64,000 nucleotides of DNA from Desulfonatronospira thiodismutans ASO3-1. Its GTDB lineage: Bacteria > Desulfobacterota > Desulfovibrionia > Desulfovibrionales > Desulfonatronovibrionaceae. Shown piece by piece: positions 34,741 to 43,504 of the stretch. A model generated the notes under the pieces. That model saw nothing but the letters and a program-made list of their open reading frames with translations, was not told the DNA's origin and ran no database searches. Position 1 is the stretch's first letter, and each line of letters opens with the position of its first letter. A program made the translations under genes and the position numbers. The DNA lies in the NCBI RefSeq assembly GCF_000174435.1, contig NZ_ACJN02000002.1, positions 186,001 to 250,000 on the forward strand, written 5' to 3'.

Positions 34741-35016
34741 ATGCAGTTACAGTTTACGATCCATATCTGGAAAAAGGGTGACTGGTTTTTGGCAAAATGC
34801 CCTGAACTGGATTTTATCTCCCAGGGCACAACAAGGGATGAAGCCGAAAAGAACCTGATGGAAGTGATGCAGATTCAGTTTGAAGAAATGTCGCTGATGG
34901 GCACGCTTGACGACTACCTGAAAGAGTGTGGATACGACTTTGATAAAGACACGGGTACAGCAACACCCCAGGCAAAAATGATCGGCTCTGAAAGCTTCGA
35001 GATGCAGGTTGTTTGA
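34741..35016 (+). CDS. hicB: HicB-like antitoxin
   Basis: A 91-residue protein with the partial RNase-H fold of HicB antitoxins: FTIHIWKKGDWFLAKCPELDFISQG and TRDEAEKNLMEVMQ. It has no clear DNA-binding domain at the C-terminus. It neutralises the mRNA-cleaving HicA encoded next. In this pair the antitoxin gene comes first, the reverse of the classical order. Confidence 0.82.
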   Translation: MQLQFTIHIWKKGDWFLAKCPELDFISQGTTRDEAEKNLMEVMQIQFEEMSLMGTLDDYLKECGYDFDKDTGTATPQAKMIGSESFEMQVV

Positions 35017-35246
35017 TGCCCAGGCTTTATCCCACCAGCTGGCGCACTCAATTGAAAATATTCGAAATTTTCGGTTGCACCTACATAAGGAAAAAAGGCT
35101 CGCATCATATTTTAAGATGCCCGAAAGCAAAACGTGCCGTAGTGATACCAGAATATGACGAGATTGATATTGATATAATAAAAAGCAACATGCAGACTGC
35201 GGGCATGTCTAGAGAAACATATTTTGAACTAATGGCAAGAATATAA
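35016..35246 (+). CDS. hicA: HicA-type mRNA interferase toxin
   Basis: A 76-residue dsRBD-like toxin with the catalytic histidine region KKGSHHILRC (residues 27-36). The ATG at 35016 shares one base with the hicB stop (TGATG), showing translational coupling. Confidence 0.85.
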   Translation: MPRLYPTSWRTQLKIFEIFGCTYIRKKGSHHILRCPKAKRAVVIPEYDEIDIDIIKSNMQTAGMSRETYFELMARI

Positions 35247-35317
35247 ATTCTGACCTGCCGTTGGCTATGCCAGCAACCCAAGCTAAAAATGCATGCTCTT
35301 ATCCTTCCTTTTTCAGT

Positions 35318-35716
35318 CTAAACCCAGATAATCCTGACCAGGTGGGAGACTTGCCTGAACTCTGGATCACCGGTCACCAGAGGAGCATCATTTTCCAGGG
35401 CGGAAGCCATGGCAAAGGCGTCGGCATAAGAAATTGGATGGCGGGCCTTGAATTCAGCTGCACGGTAAATCAGCTCGTTTGGACAGGGCAGAATCTTGAG
35501 CTTCAGGCGTTTCAGGTGGATAAAGGTTTCCAGTTTTTTCTGTTCGCCGAAACGGCGCTGGGTAAGGTAGATAATCTCGCCGACGTTGATGGCGTTGATA
35601 AACCCTTCTGTCTGCCCGCTCACGACCCGCTGCAGCAGCTCACTGACTTTATCAGCTCCCGGCTCTTTTTGCAGGAAACGCAGCAGGGCAAAGCTGTCGA
35701 ACAACAGCTTAGTCAT
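35318..35716 (-). CDS. PIN domain ribonuclease toxin (VapC type)
   Basis: A 132-residue PIN domain. Acidic residues are in LLFDSFALL (Asp 6), VGEIIYL (Glu near 42), SYADAFAMA (Asp near 97) and VTGDPEF (Asp near 114), as in Mg-dependent VapC nucleases. ATG 35716 lies inside the end of the antitoxin gene (eight-base overlap). The longer frame to 35785 is rejected. Confidence 0.85.
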   Translation of the reverse strand: MTKLLFDSFALLRFLQKEPGADKVSELLQRVVSGQTEGFINAINVGEIIYLTQRRFGEQKKLETFIHLKRLKLKILPCPNELIYRAAEFKARHPISYADAFAMASALENDAPLVTGDPEFRQVSHLVRIIWV

Positions 35717-35945
35717 CTGCAAAATCCTGTGTGCGCTCCCGTGCAAGTTCCTCTGCCAGGGAAGGCTCCGAGCCCAAAGAACCATAAGCTTCGACGACCG
35801 GATCGCCCTTGACAGGTACCAGGCAGATGATGTCGCCGTATTCTAAAAACTGGATCTCGGCTCCGGGTTCTAGTTGGTGCTTCTTGCGTAATTCCGCAGG
35901 AATGATCACTTGCCCCTTGCTTGATATTCGAAATATTGACTGCAT
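35709..35945 (-). CDS. AbrB/MazE-type antitoxin
   Basis: A 78-residue protein with a swapped-hairpin DNA-binding start (RISSKGQVIIPAELRKK, residues 6-22) and a C-terminal toxin-binding tail. The ribosome site GGAGGT precedes ATG 35945. It should bind and repress its own promoter with the PIN toxin. Confidence 0.85.
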   Translation of the reverse strand: MQSIFRISSKGQVIIPAELRKKHQLEPGAEIQFLEYGDIICLVPVKGDPVVEAYGSLGSEPSLAEELARERTQDFADD

Positions 35946-36219
35946 ATCCACCTCCAGCGTAAAACGTTTTGCCAATAGCGTAAAGCGCAGCTGACAACAT
36001 GTCAACGCAAAAAGCCTCTCCTGCGGCACCCTCTAAGCTGAGATTTATATCCGGCTCTTTGTGAACCCTCCTTGAAATCCTATAGTTTTTTTCAATACGA
36101 AACACCAGAATCTATTTATAATATGTATTGGACACTGTTTTTAAAAGTTCTGTAAATTGCCATGTGTTTATAGCGCGCTGGAACTGGAAATGATCTGGAG
36201 CAATCAGGCGGTAATGGGC

Positions 36220-36456
36220 ATGGAACTTATATTTGTCTGTCCGGAGCAGAAGACGGCATTTACAACCTCTAAGTGGAAAGTTGATGGAGGCCTGACAGCG
36301 GTTTCCGACTCTTCCGGCAACAGGAGCCTCAAGGGCAGGATTGAGGCCTGGTGTCCCTTTTGCTTGGTGGAACATACTTTCAGTCCGGATGAGCTTCCAT
36401 GTCCTTTTAAGTCCACTCAAGACAAACAATCAACAGGAGGGGGAGATGAGCAGTAG
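36220..36456 (+). CDS. Small possible zinc-ribbon protein upstream of yedE
   Basis: A 78-residue frame starting MELIFVCPEQ with a later AWCPFCLVEHTF, so a Cys pair and single Cys/His that could hold zinc. Its end overlaps the yedE start by 11 bases, suggesting coupling. The ribosome site is weak and the start uncertain (ATG 36214 is also possible). No family is recognised. Confidence 0.5.
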   Translation: MELIFVCPEQKTAFTTSKWKVDGGLTAVSDSSGNRSLKGRIEAWCPFCLVEHTFSPDELPCPFKSTQDKQSTGGGDEQ

Positions 36457-37534
36457 AAACATTTTTGCCACCCTGGCCGGGATTGTAGCCGTAGGAGTTA
36501 TCATCGGCATCCTGGCCCCGCTTCTGCAGTACCTGGGCAATCCGGCCAATATGGGTATCTGCGTGGCCTGCTTTGAGCGTGACATTGCCGGGGCCATAGG
36601 CATTCACCGGGCTGCAGTGGTTCAATACCTGCGCCCGGAAATCCTGGGGTTTGTCCTGGGGGCTCTGGCTGCCGGGCTCATATTCAAAGAGTTCAAGCCC
36701 AGCGGCGGATCAGCTCCCATGACCAGGTTTGTCCTGGGCATGGTGGCCATGATCGGGGCCCTGGTTTTCCTGGGCTGCCCCTGGAGGGCAATCCTGCGCC
36801 TGGCCGGCGGGGACGGCAACGCTGTTCTAGGCCTGCTGGGGCTGGCAGCAGGGGTTTACATCGGAACCCTATTCTTTAGAAAAGGCTACAACCTGGGCCG
36901 CAGCTACAAGCAGTCCATAGCCACCGGGCTGATGCTTCCGGGCATTATGCTGGGCCTTCTGGCCCTGCGGCTCATCTTCCCGCCCCTGGAAGGTGAGGAT
37001 AAAAGCGGTGTTCTTTTCTATTCCCTGAGCGGACCGGGTGCTGCATACGCTCCCCTGGCCATTGCCCTGGCCATCGGCCTGGCTGTCGGCTTTCTGGCCC
37101 AGCGCAGCCGCTTCTGCACCATGGGGGCCATAAGAGACCTCATCCTGTTCCGGCAGACCCATCTCATGGCCGGTTTTCTGGCTCTTCTGGTGGTGGCCTT
37201 TGTGGTCAACCTGGCCCTGGGACAGTTCAATCCCGGTTTTGAAGGCCAGCCTGTGGCCCACAACCTCTTTTTCTGGAATTTCTTCGGCATGCTGGTGGCC
37301 GGACTGGCCTTTGCCCTGGCCGGAGGATGCCCGGGCAGGCAGCTGTTCATGTCCGGTGAGGGCAACAGTGACGCTGCAGTATTTGTTCTGGGCATGATCA
37401 TGGGTGCTGCCCTGGCCCACAACTGGGGCCTGGCCAGCTCTCCAGCCGGACTGGGGGACAACGGGGCAGTGGCTGCCATCATCGGCCTGGCCGTGTGTCT
37501 GGCCATAGGTTTTGCCAACCTGAAAAAACAATAG
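36446..37534 (+). CDS. yedE: YedE-type selenium metabolism membrane protein
   Basis: A 362-residue protein with about ten membrane segments. It has the YeeE/YedE signatures GFLAQRSRFCTMGAIRDL (near residue 215) and AGGCPGRQLFMSGEG (near 290), and an earlier VFLGCPWRAILRLAGGDG half. YedE of this length is found in genomes with SelD and is proposed to import a selenium compound. GGAGGG ribosome site at 36437-36442. Followed 17 bases later by a TusA-like gene, as in other selenium loci. Confidence 0.88.
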   Translation: MSSRNIFATLAGIVAVGVIIGILAPLLQYLGNPANMGICVACFERDIAGAIGIHRAAVVQYLRPEILGFVLGALAAGLIFKEFKPSGGSAPMTRFVLGMVAMIGALVFLGCPWRAILRLAGGDGNAVLGLLGLAAGVYIGTLFFRKGYNLGRSYKQSIATGLMLPGIMLGLLALRLIFPPLEGEDKSGVLFYSLSGPGAAYAPLAIALAIGLAVGFLAQRSRFCTMGAIRDLILFRQTHLMAGFLALLVVAFVVNLALGQFNPGFEGQPVAHNLFFWNFFGMLVAGLAFALAGGCPGRQLFMSGEGNSDAAVFVLGMIMGAALAHNWGLASSPAGLGDNGAVAAIIGLAVCLAIGFANLKKQ

Positions 37535-37551
37535 CCAAAGGAGTTTTCATC

Positions 37552-37770
37552 ATGGCACACAAAGTGGATGCAAGGGGCCTTGCCTGCCCTCAGCCGGTTC
37601 TTTTGACAACCGAGGCCATTCAGAATACAGGTGAATCCGAAATAGAGATCCTGGTGGACAATCAGGCCAGCCGGGAAAACGTGGGCAGGGCTGCTGAAAG
37701 CAAGGGCTACCAGGTGGCTGTTTCCGAGGAAATGGACGAAGATTTCCGCATTGTTATCAGGAAAAAATGA
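37552..37770 (+). CDS. TusA/SirA-like sulfur (selenium) carrier
   Basis: A 72-residue protein with the classical RGLACPQPVL motif (Cys near residue 11) that carries a persulfide or perselenide. Two bases overlap is implied by the next start at 37767 (ATGA). In this operon a role in selenium delivery is likely. Confidence 0.88.
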   Translation: MAHKVDARGLACPQPVLLTTEAIQNTGESEIEILVDNQASRENVGRAAESKGYQVAVSEEMDEDFRIVIRKK

Positions 37771-38312
37771 ACTTCTTAAAAAGCATTTTCGGCAAAGCAA
37801 AAAAGACCAGGGGCGTATCCGAAAGAGGCATCCTGGTTTTTCACCATACCAGCGAGGTTATCGAGGCTGAATCCCATCTCAGCGAGGCGGGCTTAGACGT
37901 CAGGGTCATGGGTCCGCCTCCTGAGATACAGACCGGCTGTGACATGGTCATCGAGTTTCCTATAATGCATCAGCTGCAGGCCTTAGACATCCTGGAACAA
38001 AAGCGCATAAAGCCCATTCAGGTCACAGCTGCTCAGGACCACCTCTTAGAACCGGTGTCTCTTTACAACATCAGGGACTTTGGTGATTTTCTCATGGTCA
38101 GAGCGGCCAATATGAAAATCACCGTGGACAGACAGAGCCTCAAGATAGTCAATGTCTCGGGCGGAGGATGCCCGGACGTGCCCTTTCTGGCTGAGCAGCT
38201 GGTGGGCAGGCCTCTGCATGAGGCCCCTGAGCCCCGCAGGTTCGGCCGGACCCTGTGCGGCTACTCCCTGCAGCTGGCCTATGAGGAGATGAAGCGCAGA
38301 TGTCCTGGCTGA
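37767..38312 (+). CDS. DUF3343 domain protein, putative Se/S carrier partner
   Basis: A 181-residue protein. The N-terminal half (residues 20-85) is DUF3343-like (ILVFHHTSEVIEAESHL; GCDMVIEFPIM). The C-terminal half carries GGGCPDVPFLAEQLVG and a second cysteine in TLCGYSLQLAY. DUF3343 proteins recur beside TusA-like and YedE genes. It overlaps both neighbours by a few bases. Confidence 0.75.
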   Translation: MNFLKSIFGKAKKTRGVSERGILVFHHTSEVIEAESHLSEAGLDVRVMGPPPEIQTGCDMVIEFPIMHQLQALDILEQKRIKPIQVTAAQDHLLEPVSLYNIRDFGDFLMVRAANMKITVDRQSLKIVNVSGGGCPDVPFLAEQLVGRPLHEAPEPRRFGRTLCGYSLQLAYEEMKRRCPG

Positions 38313-39154
38313 TTGTGGGCACGGTGCCTGAAGAAGACTTCCCCTTGGTGCACGGTCCTGTGGAGGTTCATAGCCAAAGTCTCAGGGTGCTGGAAAGGGA
38401 GGTTAAAATCGCCCGGGGCACACCGGCCCTGGCCGCATTTACAGCAATGGCCGCCCGGGAGATGGGCCTTTCCATGCCGCACGTCATGCTGGTGGGGGAT
38501 ACCGGTGACGGGCAGGGCAGCAGAGCTCTATACGCTCACCTGGTTGAGATGGTGGACAAACTGGAGATTGAAGGGTTTACCTTTCATTACCTGCTGCCGG
38601 ATATTTACTGGCACAACCAGGTCTTGTGGGCCATCCAGGAAAAACTGCCTTCAGCCATGCTGGTGGCTGATGCCGGGTTTATGTACGTGGCCAAGATGAG
38701 CGGGTTTGCAGCCGATTACGATCTGTTTACCCCGGACATCGGGGAGATGTGCTTTCTGGCCGATGAGACAGCACCTCATCCCTTTTATACCCGGGGCTTT
38801 CTCCTGGAGGACGAATCCAAGGTGGAGGAATACATATCCAGGGCTTACAGCGAGCAGAATGCGGCCAGGCATCTCCTGGTCAAGGGAGCAAAGGACTATA
38901 TCGTCCGGGATGACGTGATACTTGACACTGTATCCGAACCCTCGGTTGCGGCCATGGAAGCCATTGGAGGTACGGGCGACAGCCTTACCGGCATTGTTAC
39001 TGCCAGACTTATGGCCGGTGAGGACATCCCGGCGGCCTGCCATAAGTCAGCCCTGACCAACAGGCATCTCGGGGTACTGGGACGGCCCACCCCGGCCTAC
39101 AGTATAGGCCACCTTCTGCCATATCTGGCAGGAGCTATGCAGGAAGCTGGCTGA
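38300..39154 (+). CDS. Ribokinase-like sugar kinase / NAD(P)HX dehydratase-type protein
   Basis: A 284-residue protein of the carbohydrate kinase fold. The anion hole and catalytic base are in AIGGTGDSLTG (about residue 217), with MLVADAGFMYVAKMSG and FTPDIGEMCFLAD earlier. This GTGD form resembles ADP/ATP-dependent NAD(P)HX dehydratases, but the N-terminus is diverged. It overlaps the DUF3343 gene by 13 bases, so its role is tied to the selenium operon. The substrate is unknown. Confidence 0.7.
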   Translation: MSWLIVGTVPEEDFPLVHGPVEVHSQSLRVLEREVKIARGTPALAAFTAMAAREMGLSMPHVMLVGDTGDGQGSRALYAHLVEMVDKLEIEGFTFHYLLPDIYWHNQVLWAIQEKLPSAMLVADAGFMYVAKMSGFAADYDLFTPDIGEMCFLADETAPHPFYTRGFLLEDESKVEEYISRAYSEQNAARHLLVKGAKDYIVRDDVILDTVSEPSVAAMEAIGGTGDSLTGIVTARLMAGEDIPAACHKSALTNRHLGVLGRPTPAYSIGHLLPYLAGAMQEAG

Positions 39155-39235
39155 TTACTAACCAGAACTTCAGGCGTTTAGCACAAACTTCGAAACAACA
39201 TATTGTTTCATTTTCAAAGAAAACCAGGAAGTTTT

Positions 39236-39256
39236 GCCCCGAAGGGGCCTCTTTTT
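39236..39256 (+). terminator. Rho-independent terminator of the yedE operon
   Basis: GCCCC-GAA-GGGGC followed by CTCTTTTT, 82 bases after the kinase stop. Confidence 0.75.
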
Positions 39257-39330
39257 CCGTGCAGGGACAGGGACGCTGGAAAAAACATCAGTGGCTTACT
39301 GCTGAAACCTTGTCATAAAAAACAAGAAAC

Positions 39331-39437
39331 TTGGACAGGATTAACAGGATTGACAGGATAACCTTTTGGCCTGGCTTCCGGCCAGGACAAAGATGATTTT
39401 CTCTTCATCAATCTCTTAATCCTGTTAATCCTGTCAA
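39331..39437. repeat. Inverted repeat family H (GGATTAACAGGAT type)
   Basis: GGACAGGATTAACAGGATTGACAG... is mirrored by ...TTAATCCTGTTAATCCTGTC 80 bases on. This GGATTAACAGGAT type is a common non-coding palindromic repeat. It occupies most of the 39155-39504 gap together with the terminator. Confidence 0.75.
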
Positions 39438-39504
39438 AAAAGTTCTTTTCTTTATTGGGTTGCGGGCAAAGCCCGCCTTAGTAACTTACTCACACGACTT
39501 ATTC

Positions 39505-40347
39505 ATGCCGGACAACATTCATCCAATGCCCATACTGGCCTTTACTGCTGATTATTCAGACTCTGCTTCAAGGCTTGAGCGGGCCGCAAAAGCCTCCCAT
39601 GGCCTGGAATTTTCGCCGGACCCCCTGAGACCGGATCTTTTGCCCGGGAGTGTGCTGCCCTTTCTGCGCCGGGACATACCTGTGCGCTTTCACACCAGGT
39701 ACTTCGGCTGGGAAATGGGGCATGCAGATCGGCATGAAGCAGAAAAAGCCCTGCAAGTGCACTTAGAGACCATAAAGAAGATGCACGGCCTGGGAGAGCC
39801 GGTGGTTACCGTGCATACAGGACTTGGCCCGGCGGTTCCCATCAGGGAAAGCCATATCCGGGACAACCTGTCTAAGCTGGTGGAATTCGCCGGTAAAAAA
39901 GGCATAACCGTCTGCCTGGAAAACCTGAGGCTGGGCCACGGATCTGATCCCTACAAGATACTTGAGTGGGCAAAGGCCTCCGGGGCCATGATCACCATGG
40001 ATACAGGACATGCCCGGGGATGTTCCATGGTGCGGGACAACCTGATTACCCCTGCGGATATGGTTGACCTGTTTGGCTCCAGTCTTTATGAGGTGCATGT
40101 TTACGGAAGGGAAGACCACCTGGGGCATCATCCCATTAAAGACATTGCTCCTCTGCAGGAGATGCTCACACGCCTTTTGCAGACAGATTGCAAGTGGTGG
40201 ACCATCGAACTGCAGGACCTGCACCTGGCCACGTCCTCGCGCAGTATCCTGGAGCGTTTTCTTGGACGCAATGTGACTGGAACATCTCTTGACTATGCCC
40301 CGGGCAAACCAGCAGAACAGGACCCTGAACATTATGAACGTCTATGA
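39505..40347 (+). CDS. Sugar-phosphate isomerase/epimerase-like TIM barrel protein
   Basis: A 280-residue protein of the xylose-isomerase-like fold. Metal-site residues are seen in VCLENLRLG (Glu), MDTGHARG (Asp, His) and EVHVYGREDHLGHHP (His, Asp). The reaction is not known. The start is uncertain: ATG 39505 or 39526, neither with a good ribosome site. Its last 14 bases overlap the nucleotidyltransferase gene. Confidence 0.7.
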   Translation: MPDNIHPMPILAFTADYSDSASRLERAAKASHGLEFSPDPLRPDLLPGSVLPFLRRDIPVRFHTRYFGWEMGHADRHEAEKALQVHLETIKKMHGLGEPVVTVHTGLGPAVPIRESHIRDNLSKLVEFAGKKGITVCLENLRLGHGSDPYKILEWAKASGAMITMDTGHARGCSMVRDNLITPADMVDLFGSSLYEVHVYGREDHLGHHPIKDIAPLQEMLTRLLQTDCKWWTIELQDLHLATSSRSILERFLGRNVTGTSLDYAPGKPAEQDPEHYERL

Positions 40348-40912
40348 TACAGCAGTGATACACGGCAGATTTCAGATCCTGCACAACGATCACTTAAAAT
40401 ACCTTCTGGCCGGCAAGGCCATGTGCAGGCACCTGGTGGTGGGTATCACCAACCCCGATCCGGTGCTGACCAATTCCGTGGAAGTGGACCCGGGTCGCTC
40501 TCATGTCATGTCCAACCCATTGACCTACTTCGAGCGCCTGGTCCTGGTCCGGGAAGTACTACTGGAGGCAGGCCTTTCCCATCAGGAAATGACCATCACC
40601 CCTCTGCCCATCACCAGGCCGGAGCTGTTCAGGCATTATGTGCCCATGGACGCCCTGTTCGTGCTGTCCATATACGACGGCTGGGGCAGGCAGAAGCTTG
40701 AGCAGTTCAAGTCCCTGGGCCTGAATACCCATGTCTTGTGGGAAGTGAATCCGGAGCAAAAAGGCATCAGCGCCCAGGACATCAGGGAGTTGATACTCAA
40801 AGATCAGAACTGGGAACACCTTGTGCCGGAGGCCTCGGCCAGGCTGCTGAAAAAGTGGCGTATACCGGACAGGCTCAGGCAGATGCAGCAAGAAAGTATT
40901 AAAGCAAATTAA
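40334..40912 (+). CDS. NadM-like nucleotidyltransferase
   Basis: A 192-residue cytidylyltransferase-fold protein. The ATP-binding HxGH equivalent is HGRFQILHNDHLKYLL (residues 10-25), and the C-terminal ISAQDIRELI stands in for the ISxTxxR motif. This matches nicotinamide-nucleotide adenylyltransferases of the NadM type. It is a cytosolic enzyme making NAD or another nucleotide conjugate; the substrate is not proven. Confidence 0.72.
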   Translation: MNVYDTAVIHGRFQILHNDHLKYLLAGKAMCRHLVVGITNPDPVLTNSVEVDPGRSHVMSNPLTYFERLVLVREVLLEAGLSHQEMTITPLPITRPELFRHYVPMDALFVLSIYDGWGRQKLEQFKSLGLNTHVLWEVNPEQKGISAQDIRELILKDQNWEHLVPEASARLLKKWRIPDRLRQMQQESIKAN

Positions 40913-40943
40913 AGCCCGAAATAAAGATGATAAGGATACCCCC

Positions 40944-41414
40944 ATGCTTTCGGTAAATATCCCGGGATATGTAAAAATCGACCTTGCCCATCTGCTCCTG
41001 GACTACAACGGCACCCTGGCCCTGGATGGAGAGATCCTGGACGGGGTCCTGTCCAGACTGCAAAAGCTCTCCACCAAGATTGAAATCCATGTCCTTACAG
41101 CGGATACCTTCGGCCGGGCTAAGGACAGGCTTGCCGGACTGGAGTGCAGGTTTCATCTTATCCAAGAAGGTGATCAGGCCCGGGCCAAGGCTGATTACCT
41201 GCAAAAAACCGGGGCCATGAATTCTGCAGCAGTGGGCAACGGCCGCAACGACCGGCTCATGCTGGAACAGGCCTGCCTGGGCATAGCTCTTATCCAGGAA
41301 GAAGGTGCAGCATTGGCGGCACTGTCAGCCGCTGATGTACTCTGCCGGGATATCAATCACGCCCTGGATCTCCTGCTGCACCCCCTGCGCCTGAAGGCCA
41401 CCCTGCGGGGGTAG
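40944..41414 (+). CDS. HAD superfamily protein, soluble P-type ATPase-like
   Basis: A 156-residue HAD fold: motif I LDYNGTLALDG (Asp 20; the usual second Asp is Asn, as in some HAD ATPase-like proteins), motif II LTADTFG and motif IV VGNGRNDRLML. It has the size of the P-domain alone. It is probably a phosphatase or a non-catalytic regulator and ends the short run that begins at 39505. Confidence 0.75.
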   Translation: MLSVNIPGYVKIDLAHLLLDYNGTLALDGEILDGVLSRLQKLSTKIEIHVLTADTFGRAKDRLAGLECRFHLIQEGDQARAKADYLQKTGAMNSAAVGNGRNDRLMLEQACLGIALIQEEGAALAALSAADVLCRDINHALDLLLHPLRLKATLRG

Positions 41415-41557
41415 TGCCAGGTCCAGGCTCAGCATTCCCTGGACAAGCTTCAGCGTGATTCACTGGTTATATGTGCTTACACAGCTGGTGTCCGACATGT
41501 TTTTATGCAGATTGTAAACAGCATTGACAATTTGCATAAAGTGGATAATATCTCTGC

Positions 41558-42730
41558 ATGATCAGGCGCGATGCTGAAGCAACAATTCTCAGGCTGCTGC
41601 AGGGCTTTCCTGCTGTAACCATTACCGGACCCCGCCAATCCGGGAAAACCACTCTTGCCAGAGCCATCTTCTCCCAAAAACCGTACTTTTCCCTGGAAGA
41701 CCCTGATATGCGTCAGCTCGCCCTTGATGATCCACGGGGATTTTTGAGCAGGACTGCTCAGGGAGCCGTTCTAGACGAGATTCAGCGGGCACCTGATATC
41801 TTGTCCTATCTTCAGACGCATATGGACGAACATGGTCGGATGGGAATGTTTATCCTTACAGGTTCGCAACACTTCGGCCTGATGTCTGACGTAACCCAGT
41901 CCCTGGCCGGCCGCACAGCCTTTGTGCAGCTGCTGCCCTTCTCACTGGAAGAGGTGAAAAGATCTTCTGCATCCAGTCTCGAACTCGATGACCTCCTTTT
42001 CGCCGGCGGATACCCGCCCCTGTATGACCGCAACCTGACCCCTGATATCTGGATGCCGGCATATATAACCGCCTATTTGGAACGTGATGTCAGGCAGATT
42101 CTTGAGGTCCAGAACCTGGAGGCTTTTCAGCGTTTTTTACGCCTTTGTGCTGGACGCAGCGGACAGATCCTGAACCTGTCCGCCCTGGCCACTGATTGCG
42201 GAATTACGCACAATACCGCCAGATCATGGATAACCGTCCTGGAGACAAGCTTCATACTCTTCAGGCTTTATCCGCATCACGCCAACTTCCGTAAGCGCCT
42301 GGTCAAGTCTCCCAAGATATACTTTTATGATACAGGACTAATGTGCAGGCTGCTGGGAATTCAAAATGCACAGCAGCTGGCCTTCCACCCCCTGCGGGGC
42401 GCAATCTTTGAGACATTTGTGGTCTCGGAGCTCAAGAAAGCCTGCTTCAATTTCCTGCTGAATGTGGAACTGTATTTCTGGCGGGACAGCAACGGCAGGG
42501 AAATAGATGTTATTGCAGACTTCGGAGGCAGCCTCATGCCCATAGAGATCAAGTCAGGCCAGACTGTCAACAGGGATTTTTTTACAAACCTGGAGCACTG
42601 GTTGAAGCTGGCAGGCAAGACAGCCTTTTCACCAGTTCTGATCCATGGCGGAAAGGCTGAGATGATTCGCAAAGAAATCAAAGTGACAGGATGGCAAAAT
42701 GCAGCCCGCATCCTCACCACTGACAGCTGA
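41558..42730 (+). CDS. AAA ATPase with DUF4143 domain
   Basis: A 390-residue protein with Walker A GPRQSGKTTL near residue 24, Walker B GAVLDEIQRAP near 70 and sensor LTGSQHF. The C-terminal DUF4143 has a nuclease-like core (YFWRDSNGREIDVI; MPIEIKSG). Such proteins are widespread, often horizontally spread and of unknown role. The last 37 coding bases and what follows are repeated at 43877. Confidence 0.88.
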   Translation: MIRRDAEATILRLLQGFPAVTITGPRQSGKTTLARAIFSQKPYFSLEDPDMRQLALDDPRGFLSRTAQGAVLDEIQRAPDILSYLQTHMDEHGRMGMFILTGSQHFGLMSDVTQSLAGRTAFVQLLPFSLEEVKRSSASSLELDDLLFAGGYPPLYDRNLTPDIWMPAYITAYLERDVRQILEVQNLEAFQRFLRLCAGRSGQILNLSALATDCGITHNTARSWITVLETSFILFRLYPHHANFRKRLVKSPKIYFYDTGLMCRLLGIQNAQQLAFHPLRGAIFETFVVSELKKACFNFLLNVELYFWRDSNGREIDVIADFGGSLMPIEIKSGQTVNRDFFTNLEHWLKLAGKTAFSPVLIHGGKAEMIRKEIKVTGWQNAARILTTDS

Positions 42731-42741
42731 CATGCTTGACG
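42694..42741 (+). repeat. Direct repeat, left copy, at the 3' end of the DUF4143 gene
   Basis: 48 bases beginning GCAAAATGCAGCCCGCATCC and ending CATGCTTGACGG recur at 43877-43924 with three mismatches. The two copies bracket the remnant ORF and parDE. Confidence 0.8.
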
Positions 42742-42858
42742 GTAACAAGCAGAGTGGCGAATTTAGCTACATGAAAGAAATATTTTGAAGTAGCCGGTTT
42801 CACTAGGATTTGCAGCCCACAGCAGCCTGCCTGTCACGCCTATGGCGTGATTGAATAG

Positions 42859-43050
42859 CTCAATGAGCTAGCCCGCAGGGCATTCAACTGGGGTGCCAAA
42901 AACAATCTTCTCTGGCACGGGAAGCCTTCAGGCGTACACCCGGCTAAAATGCGCTTTGCTGTCCTGCGAAATTCTATCGGGCAGGCAGGTGCTTTACACA
43001 CACAGCTTTTGAAGAATAAAGAGCCCAAGCAGCCTGTCAGCGGCCTGTAA
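42859..43050 (+). pseudogene. Possible C-terminal gene remnant without start codon
   Basis: A 63-codon open frame after a TAG at 42856, with no suitable start, reading LNELARRAFNWGAKNN, SGVHPAKMRFAVLRNS, and ending KEPKQPVSGL. The composition looks protein-like, but I cannot place the family. It lies inside the region bounded by the direct repeats. It may be the tail of a lost gene, or chance. Confidence 0.3.
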
Positions 43051-43177
43051 TCCGCCTTACACTCATGCTTTTAGAGCCAGTGGGGGCAGACCACGTTTTC
43101 TGCGCAAAACGCCGCCTGGAGGAACAAAACGAAAACAGGCGGCAATTCCAGCCTTTGGGCTATAAAGAGGCAAAACA

Positions 43178-43498
43178 CTACACGCCGAAGTCTTCCCGGA
43201 AACGGTCGATCTGGTGCATCCGCTCATGCAGTATTGTCACAATGCCGATGTCACCGTTTGAAAGCCAGCGCCAATAAACGAAATGACGTTCATAGCGGAA
43301 GAAGTAGCCTTCGATACCGAACTCGGCCGGAACGGGGCGCGATAAGGTTCTGTGATCCGCAATGCCGTTGAAGGCATCAAACAGGCCGGTAATATAGCGG
43401 TCGGCCTGCTGCATGCCCCAGCGGTTGAGGGTGTGATGGTATATCTCGTCAAGACGGTAGGACGCAGCATCCTGGATGCGAATATTGGCTTTGGTCAT
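43178..43498 (-). CDS. parE: ParE/RelE-type toxin
   Basis: A 106-residue toxin with ASYRLDEIYHHTLNRWG and ADRYITGLFDAF at the N-terminus and YERHFVYWRWL...IVTILHERMHQIDRF at the end, as in ParE proteins that inhibit gyrase. It follows the antitoxin gene after six bases. Confidence 0.85.
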   Translation of the reverse strand: MTKANIRIQDAASYRLDEIYHHTLNRWGMQQADRYITGLFDAFNGIADHRTLSRPVPAEFGIEGYFFRYERHFVYWRWLSNGDIGIVTILHERMHQIDRFREDFGV

Positions 43499-43504
43499 GC
43501 CGTG

